Shown: positions 34,883 to 45,801 of the stretch, piece by piece
Layout: each line of letters opens with the position of its first letter
Position numbering within the stretch: the stretch's first letter is position 1
DNA from: Ephydatia muelleri
Taxonomy: Eukaryota > Porifera > Demospongiae > Spongillida > Spongillidae
Direction of reading: 5' to 3'
Assembly (NCBI GenBank): GCA_013339895.1
Contig: JABACO010000006.1
Span: 11,127,266 to 11,191,265, forward strand
DNA: 64,000 nt
Notes under the pieces: model-generated
The model's input: only the letters and a program-made list of their open reading frames with translations
What the model was told of the DNA's origin: nothing
The model's database searches: none
Position numbers and translations under genes: made by a program

Positions 34883-35931
34883 GGTTTCTCCCCTCAAACC
34901 CTAGATTATTGGACATACTGCATACATATGTAGCCAGACACCTTACACATGCTCTGAAACTCGTTCCTGTACACAGGTTTATTGCTTGGCTGGTGTTTGT
35001 TGTCTTACCATCCTGTTGGATTTTGCAGAACACCAAGCTTGTTAGAGACTGTGACATAGATGACGTGTGCAGACGGTGCAGCTGCTGCTGGTGGTGGCTA
35101 TATTCAAAAGTTTCAGGGACACGTAACCAACCGATAGGCAGGTGGTGACATCACCAATGTTGTTTTTGTTATACCAGCATGCAGGTTTTGCAAGGGAGAA
35201 TGAACGGATACACCCTGGGTATGGTTGACACACCTCCCTCGAGACTTCCTTCTGCGTCTCCTCCTTCACCCTCAACGCCTGGGCCGCCTAACGTACGGAG
35301 GGTTGCTCGATTTAAAACACGGCTCACGAGAGATACAGCATGGCGCCAAATACCTCTTGCAGTCTCTGCTCTCTTCTCTGTTCAATTAGCCCGACTTCAT
35401 CTGCTACTTTGGTCTTGAAAGTTATATATTCCGCGTCAAAGACAACGAAGCTTTGGAGCTCGCCAGTATCGGCGCCATGCTTCCACCAGTAGTGTCGCGC
35501 CTTCTTGTGGTGACCGCGACTAGAGAGGACGGGAACTGGAGTCAAAGGCGGTATCATAGTAATTGTAAGCACCTTGTTAAATGCTCCAAAAGTCCTCCCC
35601 ATTCCACGGTGAGGAGTCCGTCACACACATGCTTATTCACCTCCGTGTCACAGCAGTAACACCAAACCGTGGCGCCTGGCTCCAACTCGCCCTCTATAAC
35701 GACAGGCTTGTCGATTAACTTACGAGCAGCTAGTATCTAAACGTTGTGAGAGAAAAAACCCAGCCAAAAAAATTCATGGTACGCATCAACAAACGCAGTA
35801 TTTACCTTGCTGCCGAATTTTTTAAGCAATTCTGAAAGCTTACTTCGATGCTTTGAGGTAAAAATATGCTTTCTGCCGTCATCGTGATTTCTCCGACACA
35901 CCGCACAATACGAGTATTCCACGGTGCTCAT
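33066..35931 (-). CDS. CENATAC: CENATAC (CCDC84)-like minor-splicing / centrosomal factor
   Basis: Exons: 35806-35931, 35573-35736, 35354-35519, 35234-35287, 33744-33827, 33603-33690, 33066-33120. The start encodes YSYCAVCRRNHDDGRKHIFT, a C2H2-like zinc motif. Exon 2 has a second one, VWCYCCDTEVNKH. Exon 3 has GHHKKARHYWWKHGA. The end has PNRVGADF and WLPSFGRVWNAGS before the stop. These are the landmarks of CENATAC, known in vertebrates as a centrosomal protein and a component acting in AT-AC (minor) intron splicing. Exons 4 and 5 do not join in phase, so a small exon of 3n+1 bases is missing from my model in the long intron 33828-35233. The gene is divergent from the USF-like gene. Confidence 0.88.
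33160..33530. repeat. CCCACCCACCATGYGC minisatellite in CENATAC intron
   Basis: About 19-20 copies of CACCCACCCACCATGTGC-type units (18-19 bases) with CATGCGCC and CATCATGTG variants. Open frames here in several phases are repeat artefacts. Confidence 0.9.
34163..34265 (+). repeat. Dispersed ~105-bp repeat, copy 2
   Basis: Matches the minus strand of 16585-16690. It lies in the long CENATAC intron. Confidence 0.6.
34598..34725. repeat. Small inverted repeat in CENATAC intron
   Basis: ATCAATTTGCACTTACAGT near 34596 and ACTGTAAGTGCAAATTGAT near 34695 are reverse complements. A further CAATTACAGTAC follows before the CA tract. Confidence 0.5.
34731..34880. repeat. (CA)n microsatellite in CENATAC intron
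   Basis: About 150 bases of CA with GCACGC interruptions. Confidence 0.95.
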
Positions 35932-36094
35932 TTATCTGAACAACGTGACATTCACATGATCACGTGATACTTATACACACTGCTATCATATGATCCGGGT
36001 CACCCGACATTTGACCAATCGGTTAACTAGACTTTCCCTGTGATTGTCAGGCAGCTTTGTGACACCCCTCGTGACGAACAAGCGTTCTTCGCAA
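35932..36094. promoter_or_regulatory. Divergent promoter CENATAC / USF-like with CACGTG E-box
   Basis: 163 bases separate the two ATGs. GATCACGTGATA (CACGTG at 35961-35966) lies between them, followed by TCATATGA and GGGTCACCCGA. CACGTG is the known target of USF factors, so the neighbouring gene may regulate itself; this is inference. The outer part (from 35978) is inside the inverted duplication. The E-box itself lies outside the arm, so the left copy may lack it. Confidence 0.5.
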
Positions 36095-38135
36095 ATGACA
36101 GACGAAAGCGGGACATTTCAAAGCGGGGACGGAGAGGCGTACCGTGATGGAACCCCGTCACCCAAACGCTCCCGTTACGATAGTTCGGGAGATATTGACT
36201 CTTCGGAAGAAGGCAGCGTACACTTATCCATGCCGCAGACGCAATTCGAGATTGAAATCAACAGCCACCACGACACCGGCTCTCCCACGCAAGACATTGA
36301 AGCGCACGATTTGGCGGGCCCGACATTCGCCGTTATCGAGGAACAGGTAAGCGCGACAGCTGTGTGGAGACTGCAAGCGCATTGCACTGTGCCCTGCATC
36401 AACCACTCGTTCGTTTACTACTTTCCGTGTACATCTCCCTAGGACATACAACAGCTTGAGAATACGACCGCTAGTAACTCGTCGCAACTCCAGTCGACAG
36501 CGCTGTCGGCCATCAACCGCGCACTTCTCCAAATGAAGCAGCCGACGCAGAGCTCTCTAATCCTGTCGTCCATAACCAGTTGCAGTGTGCAACAACCTCC
36601 GCCTTCCTCGAATTGTAAATTTCATGAAACCCCGGGCACTACCGTATAACTCGTTTAGCTTGATTTTCTTTTTGTCCTCCCTCCCCGATCGCTTTAGCTC
36701 CTCTGTACGTAATGATACCACAGCCGTCGAGCGGCACCGATATGATCCACTCGACGCAAAGCCAAGCGAGGCCAATTGCTCCCAAGCTGCAATCTGGCGA
36801 GTGAGTTTTTTTTTTTTTGCGTTGCTTTTTATTTATTTAAAAGAGACCGTTACGTTTTCAACTCACCTCCTATTGCCATAGTGACCTCGTCAGGCAGGAC
36901 AGAGACCAGATTAGAAAGGCGACACACAACGAAGGTATGGCACATTGGCATATCGTTAATTGGGGGGGGGTGTGGCGCATCAACATGGTGGGCATTTGAA
37001 TAATGGAACACTGAATAAGGGGGTAATGAGTAAAATAAATCAGAGCCTCATCACTACATCCCCCCCACCCTCCACCCTTTCTGTGTGCAGTGGAGCGACG
37101 CAGAAGGGACAGGATCAATGAGCTTATCAAGACCCTGGCTCAGCTGGTACCTGGCTGCCAGAAGAAAGACGCAAGCACTGGAAGCATTATAGGAGTAAGC
37201 TGACCACCACCACCACTACCCCCCCCCCCCCCCCACCCCCACCCTTGATGAATAAGGCCTTTCACTCTCATTGCAAATTGCACTTCTCCCCCAATGAAAT
37301 GCAGTATGTCTACAGCAAGGGAACGGTTCTGGACAAGACAGTGGACTACCTAAAAGAGTTGCTGATTCTGAACGAGCAGCTGACGCACAGCGCCAAGTTG
37401 GCAGAAAAGTCCGCTGGCACCATCTCGGTCCTCCAGAGCCAGGTAGCGGCCCTGGAGAAGGACAACTCCGCCCTCAGGTCCCAGCTGATGCAGTTCGGGT
37501 TGGACATCAACAACCAGCCGACGACGGGTCCCCGGTCCGTCCCTCTTGCTCAGGCCCTACTGCAGCAGTGTTCCCCGCAGGCGACATACATTCCCGCCGC
37601 GAGCGCGGGCAATCAGATGTCGACGCAGCAGCTTCTCGCCTCGCTGGCGCAGAATCTCGCCAGTTCAAACTCGTCCCTTCTCTCCTCCGTAGCCCAGCAG
37701 GTCCAACTCCCTACCTCCTCCATGCTGTCCATGCCCCAGCAGCTGTCCAGTAGCCAACTGACCCCGACTCCGCCCAACGCCTCTCCGCAAATACCGCAGC
37801 TGGGTGCCCTCCACGGTGTGCAGAACACTTCCGTGAACCAGTCTGTCCCCCTCATCAACCTACTCGTGCAAACGCTCGCCTCCTTCGCAAATCCGGCCCC
37901 TGTGCAGGCGACGTCGCTCCCGCGGATCGCGGTGCCTCAGTTTCATCCTCAACTTGCGAACCAGTCGAACCTGTCCGCTGCAGCTGCCGCGACTCTTTTG
38001 AATACGATCCTCGTAGCCAACATGTTGGGAGGGGGAGGTTCGCCTAGTCCCCACAACGATAGTGTAAGCGGTACTATTAATAGCTCTGTTCTGCACTCCA
38101 TAAATCACCAGGCCAACCAAGAAACTAAGAAGTAA
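36095..38135 (+). CDS. USF-like bHLH-leucine-zipper transcription factor
   Basis: Six exons (36095-36346, 36443-36614, 36698-36800, 36882-36934, 37091-37194, 37305-38135) join in frame to give 504 residues. ATG at 36095 begins MTDESGTFQSG. The basic region and first helix are RKATHNEVERRRRDRINELI. The second helix is in SKGTVLDKTVDYLKELLILN, followed by a heptad zipper to about residue 300. THNEVERRRRD is characteristic of the USF group, which binds CACGTG as dimers in the nucleus. Unlike vertebrate USF1/2, which end soon after the zipper, this protein has some 200 extra residues rich in Gln, Ser, Leu and Ala, possibly an activation region. AATAAA follows at about 38191. A near-identical inverted copy is at 20619-22573. 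Confidence 0.85.
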
Positions 38136-38284
38136 ACACCATGACGTAGCAACACATCTGTCTTACTTTGTGCCTGTACATATTTCTGAATAAAGCGCAC
38201 TTTTTATCGTTATCGAGTATGTCGGATATTCAAGCGAGGCTAAAATCAGGGATGACGAGCGTAAGGCGACATTACAACAACAGG

Positions 38285-38339
38285 AAGGCATGCATGGACC
38301 AATGGGTGGAGCCTCATCCTCGTCAGCTTTCAACCATGG
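38285..38339 (-). pseudogene. CENATAC exon fragment (right arm)
   Basis: Minus-strand PWLKADEDEAPPIGP, as in the left arm, about 150 bases after the USF-like stop codon. It matches CENATAC exon 5, which is 4.5 kb away on the same strand. Confidence 0.6.
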
Positions 38340-38573
38340 TGCATTTTTGAATTGGGCTGTGCATGTATAACGATAGACATACGAACGACGAGGATGTGCT
38401 TATTACAACACTGAGTCAATCACTCGTGAATATAAATAACAATATACCCCGCATTCTTGCATGAGAACGAAGAGTGGCACATGACGTCATCTGCGCATCT
38501 GCCAACTCGGCCAATTAAGTATGTGTGTTATTGAGCTATATTTAATTCACTAATTTGAAGAACGTTCGTCTAT

Positions 38574-40554
38574 ACACGGGTGTTTGCGGCCGGACAGTAG
38601 GTTGGATAATTAAGCGATACCGTAATTTAGTATGAGCTACCAAAAAAATATCTAGCCGCATCTCATTATACGATGTCTGTTTTTGCGAGCACATATCACA
38701 CTCGTCTTATGACATTCCGAGGAGAGAAAATGCTCATGAAAACACTCTACCACAGCTATACATAAGCCATAATTGCACAAGGACTACATTTATTATGAAT
38801 GGTTCTGCGCAGCCCGTTTCCACATCAATGTAATTTTGGCGGGAAAAGATGGGGTGTACTTGAGCGGTCTTTGCGGACCAACCGACCCGTAGAAATCTGT
38901 AAGCGAGTAATATAATGATCAGCACACATAGGAGAGTATATACATATCGCTCATAAATAGCCGACTTTTTTTTTAACCCCAGAATAAGGCAGGAGTTTTT
39001 ATGAATAATTTCAGAATGGAAGATACAAACAAAGAAAATCGAAGAGCGATGCAGAGTGTGTGGCCGCTTCTTAGGCTATATACCAGGGCTGCATATGACA
39101 CAGGGTGTCTTCATGAAGCTGCTCAGGCTGCTGGAGGACACTTGCCACCAGTTTGACATGCAGCTGGCGTACACATACCAGGAAGAAAGCAGCAGCTCAT
39201 CCTCATTCACAAAGTACACTGAAGAGCTGCACAAGAAGCAGGTGGCCAAGGCTAAGCTGGCTGAAGCCCAAGACTCCTTGGCTGTCACGTACGTAGTGGT
39301 GGCATATGGGGAGGACAGCCCTGTTACGGAGATCCTTATCAGGCATGCCCTGGACAGGAGGCAGTCTGTGGAGAAAATGGTAAGGATTAAGCAAACACTG
39401 ATTATAACACCCTAACACAGGAAATGGAAATAGCTAAGAACCACCAAAGTTACTAGCAAGGAGTTTGCCCTTCATGATGGTCCATTTGTGAAGGGATTGG
39501 ATGAAGCCCTCCAATCCTTCAAGGTGGTGCAGCAGCAGCAGCAGCAGCAGCAGCAATACTTTGGTAGTATGTTTGTTGGTAACCACATCCACAAGACACT
39601 ACAGGTTAGAATCATCTAAATTTAGTTCAGTTGTTGTAACTCATACACTATTTAGCCAGCAAACATCAAGCATTTGTGCACCTCCATCGTAGAGGTTGCA
39701 ACAACTAAATGCCCTACACTAATAACACCAGCAACGGAGGCATGCATGAAGTTTACAAACATCTTCACCCTGCTAGGCCAGAAGTACATGTATGAAATAA
39801 CTGTACATAATCCAATAGAAACTATAACGGCCCAGCTCATGGAGTACTTTAGGAGTTCCTTCCCAGACTACTCTCTAACAATAAAAATGCACATGCTGGA
39901 AGAACATACAGTGCCATGGGCAAAAAGAACATACGTTGGAGATTTGGTCTTCTGAGGAGCAAGGAGCAGAATCCATCTATGCCAGGTTTAACTCCTTGCA
40001 ACGTACGTACCATTCGGTACATGACCCAGTCGAAAGACTGTCCTTGATTATGAAGGAGCACCTGCTTTCAATAGCTCCACAAAATGTGGCAGCGATCACT
40101 CCCCCCAAAAGAGTAAAAATTGATACCGTTAAATTCACGATATTTCAGCAATACGCATCTCTAGCCCCAAAGAAGTCGGCTACACGCAGATAATCGAATA
40201 AGTTAGTACCTTCTGTTATCTCTAAGATTTAGCTTGAATCAAAACTTTCTACGGGTCGGGAGCGTGGAAAACTTACTTCAAAGTGGACAGGTACGTCGAG
40301 GGTTACCCGCTTTCAAGAGCCATAACTTGCCGTAGCGTCAAAACTGTGACACGAGAAACACAGTGTATGTAGAAAGATGATGCTTCTTTTGTTTGGAAGC
40401 TTTAAATGGCGCTGGTATAATTCCTGTTTTTGTACAGGGGGCTCACGTTTCTTGGCTCTGGTTGTCTAGGACGTTGCTAAGGGAATACGTAATCATTTCA
40501 ATATTTCGGGTTATAAACCTAGTGTCCACAAAATATATGGCCGCAAACACCCGT
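38574..40554 (+). mobile_element. RAG1-like TIR transposon, right-arm copy
   Basis: Same element as at 18130-20112, inverted with the arm. The outer repeat ACACGGGTGTTTGCGGCC is at 38574. The other end is trimmed to GGCCGCAAACACCCGT (40539-40554), and 11 flanking bases including the target duplication are deleted there. The copy was therefore duplicated with the arm rather than inserted separately. Confidence 0.8.
39012..40193 (+). pseudogene. RAG1-like core remnant in the TIR element (right arm)
   Basis: Same blocks and breaks as 18493-19674: CRVCGRFL fused to GYIPGLHMTQGVF, a CAG run (39533-39556), FVGNHIHKTLQ, KMHMLEEHTVPW and EEQGAESIYARF. It cannot be translated as one protein. Only one residue change (Q to P near the end) separates the last block from the left copy, so the arms are very similar in age. 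Confidence 0.65.
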
Positions 40555-40795
40555 ACGTAGAAATTAACTCTTACGTGGATAAGGGTCACTAAACGTAATA
40601 ACATTAAAATTCATGCTAAATTTTTATCACGTTACCCACTGTACAATACAGCCTGGTAAACAGCTATCATACATAAGTATAGTGACCTGTGCTAATCACA
40701 ATACATGTACTGGATTTGCAATTCTTGGTAGGACTAAACACATCAGCTGCATTGATACTGCTTATCTAATATGCACCTCTAAATAACAAGAGTTA

Positions 40796-43297
40796 TCACT
40801 GTATTCTTTGACTGTTGATTGGCCTTGTACCTTCATCTATGTCTGGTAGAGCAAAATACAGTGAGGGAGAAAGAAGACTCATCCACTGTTCCTTTGTGCT
40901 CACACTGTGAAGGGACACACTAATTCCTTGATCTTTAAGGTCTTTAATGCATTGATCAAGAGATGGAACGTCGTACGTAACATTGGCTCCGTTGGTCACG
41001 CACACCGTAAAGCACACATGAGACACATTACACCCTTCCAGTGGATTTGGATTTTTCAGGAGCCCTTCCAGTACCATGCGTGCCTTTGTTGAAGGTGTGT
41101 TCTTACCCAGAACTGTTCTACTGGTAAAAGACTTAGTTTCAAAAATGATCAGAGCACATCCTTTGCTTTTCTCTTCAAAGTTCAGCACCAAAATGATATC
41201 ACATCCCTTATTCATTACACTGGTGGGATGTATAATGCCATGACTCTTAATAGCACCAATAGCAGCTATCCTTCGTACCTCCTTCATTTCTTCATCATCA
41301 CAGAATGAGTGTCCAGTTGGCTTTGCTTCTCCTTTATTAACAGGACAAGAGTCATGACAAGGGAATGATTCCACTTCAGTTGCTAAAGTGCCACGAAATT
41401 TCACACCCTTTGTGCTAATAGTAAGACTGGATAGATGACTGGGATGATTTAAAACACCACACAGTGCAGAGAGAACCTTGCTAAAGGAAAAGCTGGAACT
41501 TTGAGTGTGTATCTGTCTTAGTTGCAGAGCTGACACTACTAGCATCTCTAGTGCATTGCCTTTGGCATCTGCATCCCATGGCATCGTGGTGAAGGCACTT
41601 TCCAACTCCTGGAATACATCCATTTCTGCCTCTGGATAATTCATCCTAATTAATTTATGAATGACAAGGAATGGATTCAGAAACCCTAGCAGATCTTGAT
41701 TATCTGGTGGTACAAGGTGGATAAGGGCATAAAATTGCTCGTATTTCCTCAAGCACTTCAGACCTAAATGATCTTCTGTCTTCAGATCAAAACATTCTTT
41801 CCAGTATTCAGCAAAAAAAGAAGGCTCCCGTGCAAGTTTATACGCCAATGCATCAACAACAGGTGGGTCCAGTTGGGCTATAGAGAGTATGGGGCAGGTG
41901 GCTTTGTGCATTGTGGCTTTCTGCATTTCCAGCCAAAGCCCCAATAAACCTGGTGAGAACTTTGTCCATTCATATAGTGCAAAGGGAAACGTACCTGCTT
42001 TTGGGTACCTCTTCTTCAGTTCTTCCAAAATGGGATAATACTGCTCCCGAGTTGACTGTACTGCAGGGTTGAGCCACAACATGGTGAGTGGACGACTACT
42101 TGCCGCAGTCATAAGCAACTGTAGATCTTTAACCACAAAACCTGAGACAATCAGCGCAGAGCATGGATGGGAATAAATTGGTTTAGTGATGGAGGACAGT
42201 ATTAGTGATATTTGGTCATCCTGCAGTTCAGAATTTGATCTCGAACCTTTCACAACTTCTGAAAACTCATCTGCAGCAACAACAATACCCTTGTTAGAAT
42301 ATTGAGGTAAGCACATATTCACAAGCTCAAGAACCCTATTGAGGGTAAGTAAAGAAATAAAGGAACTATTTTGAAAAGATAACCACCCTAAATTTGCTCC
42401 AAAGGCATTTGCTATTGTGTAGACCACACGAGCCCAGAAACGAGGAGCACAGGTAAGGAGTGATGAGTCTTTTTCAGTGTAAGGGGTCGATGAATTGTAG
42501 GTGATGGAAACAGCTAAAGTTCCTGTGTATCTAATACTGCTACACAGAACATCAAGTAATAGAGACTTACCTTGCCGAGGTGCAGCAACCACACAATAAA
42601 TGGGATGGTTCTCTTTTGCTTCTAGAAATCTCTGTTTCGCTTCTTGAAAGGCTTTGATGTCTGAAACTACTAATTCAATGTGTTTCATGCGATCTTCACC
42701 AAGAATGACAGTGTCCTTTCCCTGATAGTTGAAGTGGTGATGATGTGTTAACTTACGAAACTCCACTTGCTCTGTCCCGTCAGCCAGCGTTTTCACAGTT
42801 TCCAGAAACTTACTCCACTCCCGCTCCATTCTTTCTTGTACCCGCTCCCGCTCCATTCTTTCTTGTACCCGCTCCCGCTCCATTCTTTCTTGTACCCGCT
42901 CCCGCCCCATTCTTTCTTGTACCCTATTACGCAATAAAAACAGCACATCGGACGGGAGCTGACTCTGCCTTTCCTCAGGCATTGCATGCCACTGGGACAC
43001 AGTCATCACACCAATCTTGTTCAGCAAAGCAAGCATCGTCTGAGGTGCGTTGTCAACATAGCTGACTGCGCTTTCTGCACATCGAGTGTCATTAAACAAC
43101 TGGAGTTTGCTTTCCTGGTTTAAAACAATCCACGTCGTCATTGGAATGTTTGTCGCTATGCGCCATGTTGGCATCCCGCTACTACGAAGAACTTCGTTCA
43201 CGGTTGTATGGGCATCTGCGATATTTACACCAAGTAGCTCAGCAAAGTAGATTTCTTTGTCTCCATCGAGACGAGCTCGTTTCACACGATCAGCCAT
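40796..43297 (-). CDS. NTPase-nuclease (Crinkler/RHS-like) gene, intact copy 3
   Basis: A single open frame of 833 residues from MADRVKRARLDGDKE (an upstream in-frame ATG at 43351 would add 18). Residues 1-125 form an unrecognised N-terminal domain. Residues 126-160 contain four VQERMERER repeats from 27-base DNA repeats (42823-42925). The P-loop is APRQGKSLLL (239-248) and the Walker B motif is GIVVAADEF (337-345). The C-terminal part has GCDIILVLNF (698-707) and FETKSF (719-724), the D...ExK signature of restriction-type nucleases. NTPase plus PD-(D/E)XK nuclease is the layout described for Crinkler effectors and trypanosome RHS proteins, proposed to derive from selfish elements. No introns and no signal peptide are seen. 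It is head to head with copy 4. Biochemical role is unknown. Confidence 0.8.
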   Translation of the reverse strand: MADRVKRARLDGDKEIYFAELLGVNIADAHTTVNEVLRSSGMPTWRIATNIPMTTWIVLNQESKLQLFNDTRCAESAVSYVDNAPQTMLALLNKIGVMTVSQWHAMPEERQSQLPSDVLFLLRNRVQERMGRERVQERMERERVQERMERERVQERMEREWSKFLETVKTLADGTEQVEFRKLTHHHHFNYQGKDTVILGEDRMKHIELVVSDIKAFQEAKQRFLEAKENHPIYCVVAAPRQGKSLLLDVLCSSIRYTGTLAVSITYNSSTPYTEKDSSLLTCAPRFWARVVYTIANAFGANLGWLSFQNSSFISLLTLNRVLELVNMCLPQYSNKGIVVAADEFSEVVKGSRSNSELQDDQISLILSSITKPIYSHPCSALIVSGFVVKDLQLLMTAASSRPLTMLWLNPAVQSTREQYYPILEELKKRYPKAGTFPFALYEWTKFSPGLLGLWLEMQKATMHKATCPILSIAQLDPPVVDALAYKLAREPSFFAEYWKECFDLKTEDHLGLKCLRKYEQFYALIHLVPPDNQDLLGFLNPFLVIHKLIRMNYPEAEMDVFQELESAFTTMPWDADAKGNALEMLVVSALQLRQIHTQSSSFSFSKVLSALCGVLNHPSHLSSLTISTKGVKFRGTLATEVESFPCHDSCPVNKGEAKPTGHSFCDDEEMKEVRRIAAIGAIKSHGIIHPTSVMNKGCDIILVLNFEEKSKGCALIIFETKSFTSRTVLGKNTPSTKARMVLEGLLKNPNPLEGCNVSHVCFTVCVTNGANVTYDVPSLDQCIKDLKDQGISVSLHSVSTKEQWMSLLSPSLYFALPDIDEGTRPINSQRIQ

Positions 43298-43375
43298 TTT
43301 CACAATAAAAAGGCTGATGGTGTGAAACGTGCTCGTCTCAATTATGGCCATTTTAACAATAAAATTATTGTTAAA
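43298..43375. promoter_or_regulatory. 78-bp gap between head-to-head NTPase-nuclease genes
   Basis: The whole space is built from start-region sequence: an extra inverted scrap GGCTGATGGTGTGAAACGTG and a small hairpin GCCATTTTAACAATAAAATT / ATTGTTAAAATGGC. No TATA box is seen. Either the promoter lies inside the genes, or neither is transcribed from here. Confidence 0.4.
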
Positions 43376-45801
43376 ATGGCTGATGGTGTGAAACGAGCTC
43401 GTTTCGATGGAGACAAAGAAATCTACCTTGCTGAGCTACTTGGTGTAAACATCGCAGATGCCCATACAACCGTGAACGAAGTTCTTCGTAGTAGCGGGAT
43501 GCCAACATGGCGCATAGCGACAAACATTCCAATGACGACGTGGATTGTTTTAAACCAGGAAAGCAAACTCCAGTTGTTTAATGACCCTCAATGTGCAGAA
43601 AGCGCAGTCAGCTATGTTGACAACGCACCTCAGACGATGCATGCTTTGCTGAACAACATTCTTGCTTTGCTGAACAAGATTGGTGTGATGACTGTGTCCC
43701 AGTGGCATGCAATGCCTGAGAAAAGGCAGAGTCAGCTCCCGTCCGATGTGCTGTTTTATTGCGTAATAGGATACAAGAAAGAATGGAGCGGGAGTGGAGC
43801 AAGTTTCTGGAAACTGTGAAAACTCTGGCTGACGGGACAGAGCAAGTGGAGTTTCGTGAGTTAACACATCATCACCACTTCAACTACCAGGGAAAGGAAA
43901 CCGTCATTCTTGGTGAAGATCGCATGAAACACATTGAATTAGTAGTTTCAGACATCAAAGCCTTTCAAGAAGCGAAACAGAGATTTCTAGAAGCAAAAGA
44001 GAACCATCCCATTTATTGTGTGGTTGCTGCACCTCGGCAAGGTAAGTCTCTATTACTTGATGTTCTGTGTAGCAGTATTAGATACACAGGAACTTTAGCT
44101 GTTTCCATCACCTACAATTCATCGACCCCTTACACTGAAAAAGACTCATCACTCCTTACCTGTGCTCCTCGTTTCTGGGCTCGTGTGGTCTACACAATAG
44201 CAAATGCCTTTGGAGCAAATTTAGGGTGGTTATCTTTTCAAAATAGTTCCTTTATTTCTTTACTTACCCTCAATAGGGTTCTTGAGCTTGTGAATATGTG
44301 CTTACCTCAATATTCTAACAAGGGTATTGTTGTTGCTGCAGATGAGTTTTCAGAAGTTGTGAAAGGTTTGAGATCAAATTCTGAACTGCAGGATGACCAA
44401 ATATCACTAATACTGTCCTCCATCACTAAACCAATTTATTCCCATCCATGCTCTGCGCTGATTGTCTCAGGTTTTGTGGTTAAAGATCTACAGTTGCTTA
44501 TGACAGCGGCAAGTAGTCGTCCACTCACCATGTTGTGGCTCAACCCTGCAGTACAGTCAACTCGGGAGCAGTATTATCCCATTTTGGAAGAACTGAAGAA
44601 GAGGTACCCAAAAGCGGGTACGTTTCCCTATGCACTATATGAATGGACAAAGTTCTCACCAGGTTTATTGGGGCTTTGGCTGGAAATGCACAAAGCCACC
44701 TGCCCCATACTCTCTATAGCCCAACTGAACCCACCTGTTGTTGGTGCATTGGCGTATAAACTTGCACAAGAGCCTTCTTTTTTTGCTGAATACTGGAAAG
44801 AATGTTTTGATCTGAAGACAAAAGATCTTTTAGATCTGAAGTGCTTGAGTAAATATGAGCAATTTTATGCCCTTATCCACCTTGTACCACCAGATGATCA
44901 AGGTCTGCTAGGGTTTCTGAATCCATTCCTTGTCATTCATGAATTAATTAGGAAGAATTATCCAGAGGCAGAAATGGATGTATTCCGGAAGTTGGAAAGT
45001 GCCTTCACCATGGTGCCATGGGATGCAGATGCCAAAGGCGATGCACTAGAGATGCTAGTAGTGTCAGCTCTGCAACTAAGACAGATGCACACTCAAAGTT
45101 CCAGCTTTTCCTTTAGCAAGGTTCTCTCTGCACTGTGTGGTGTTTTAAATCATCCCAGTCATCTATCCAGTCTTACTATTAGCACAAAGGGTGTGAAATT
45201 TCGTGGCACTTTAGCAACTGGAGTGGAATCATTCCCTTGTCATGACTCTTGTCCTGTTAATAAAGGAGAAGCAAAACCAACTGGACACTCATTCTGTGAT
45301 GATGAAGAAATGAAGGAGGCACGAAGGATAGCTGCTATTGGTGCTATTAAGAGCCATGGCATTATATATCCCACCAGTGTAATGAATAAGGGGTGTGATA
45401 TCATTTTGGTGCTGAATTTTGAAGAGAAAAGCAAAGGATGTGCTCTGATCATTTTTGAAATTAAGTCTTTTTCCAGTAGAACAGTTCTGGGTAAGAACAC
45501 ACCTTCAACAAAGGCACGCATGGTACTGGAAGGGCTCCTGAAAAATCCAAATCCACTGGAAGGGTGTAATGTGTCTCATGTGTGCTTTACGGTGTGCGTG
45601 ACCAACGGAGCCAATGTTACGTACGACGTTGCATCTCTTGATCAATGCATTAAAGACCTTAAAGATCAAGGAATTAGTGTGTCCCTTCACAGTGTGAGCA
45701 CGAAGGAACAGTGGATGAGTCTTCTTTCTCCCTCCCTGTATTATGCTCTACCAGACATAGATGAAGGTACAAGGCCAATCAACAGTCAAAGAATACAGTG
45801 A
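43376..45801 (+). pseudogene. NTPase-nuclease copy 4, one frameshift
   Basis: The N-terminal part MADGVKRARFDGDKE runs open to 43757. A one-base deletion in the T run (GCTGTTTTATTG here, five Ts in copy 3) shifts the frame. The rest (about 43759-45801) is open and has the same P-loop, Walker B (IVVAADEF) and nuclease motifs (FEIKSF) as copy 3. Only one QERMERE unit is present instead of four. An 18-base repeat near 43645-43670 duplicates LLNKI/LLNNI. If the shift is a sequencing error this would be a full gene. Bases from 44161 onward match window bases 1-1634. Confidence 0.75.

Larger units (their letters stand above)
35978..41697 (+). repeat. Right arm of large inverted duplication
   Basis: Reverse complement of 16988-22690. 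It begins in the USF-like promoter and ends inside the NTPase-nuclease coding sequence (41697), where the sequence continues as an intact gene. This arm is therefore closer to the source arrangement than the truncated left arm. Confidence 0.9.
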
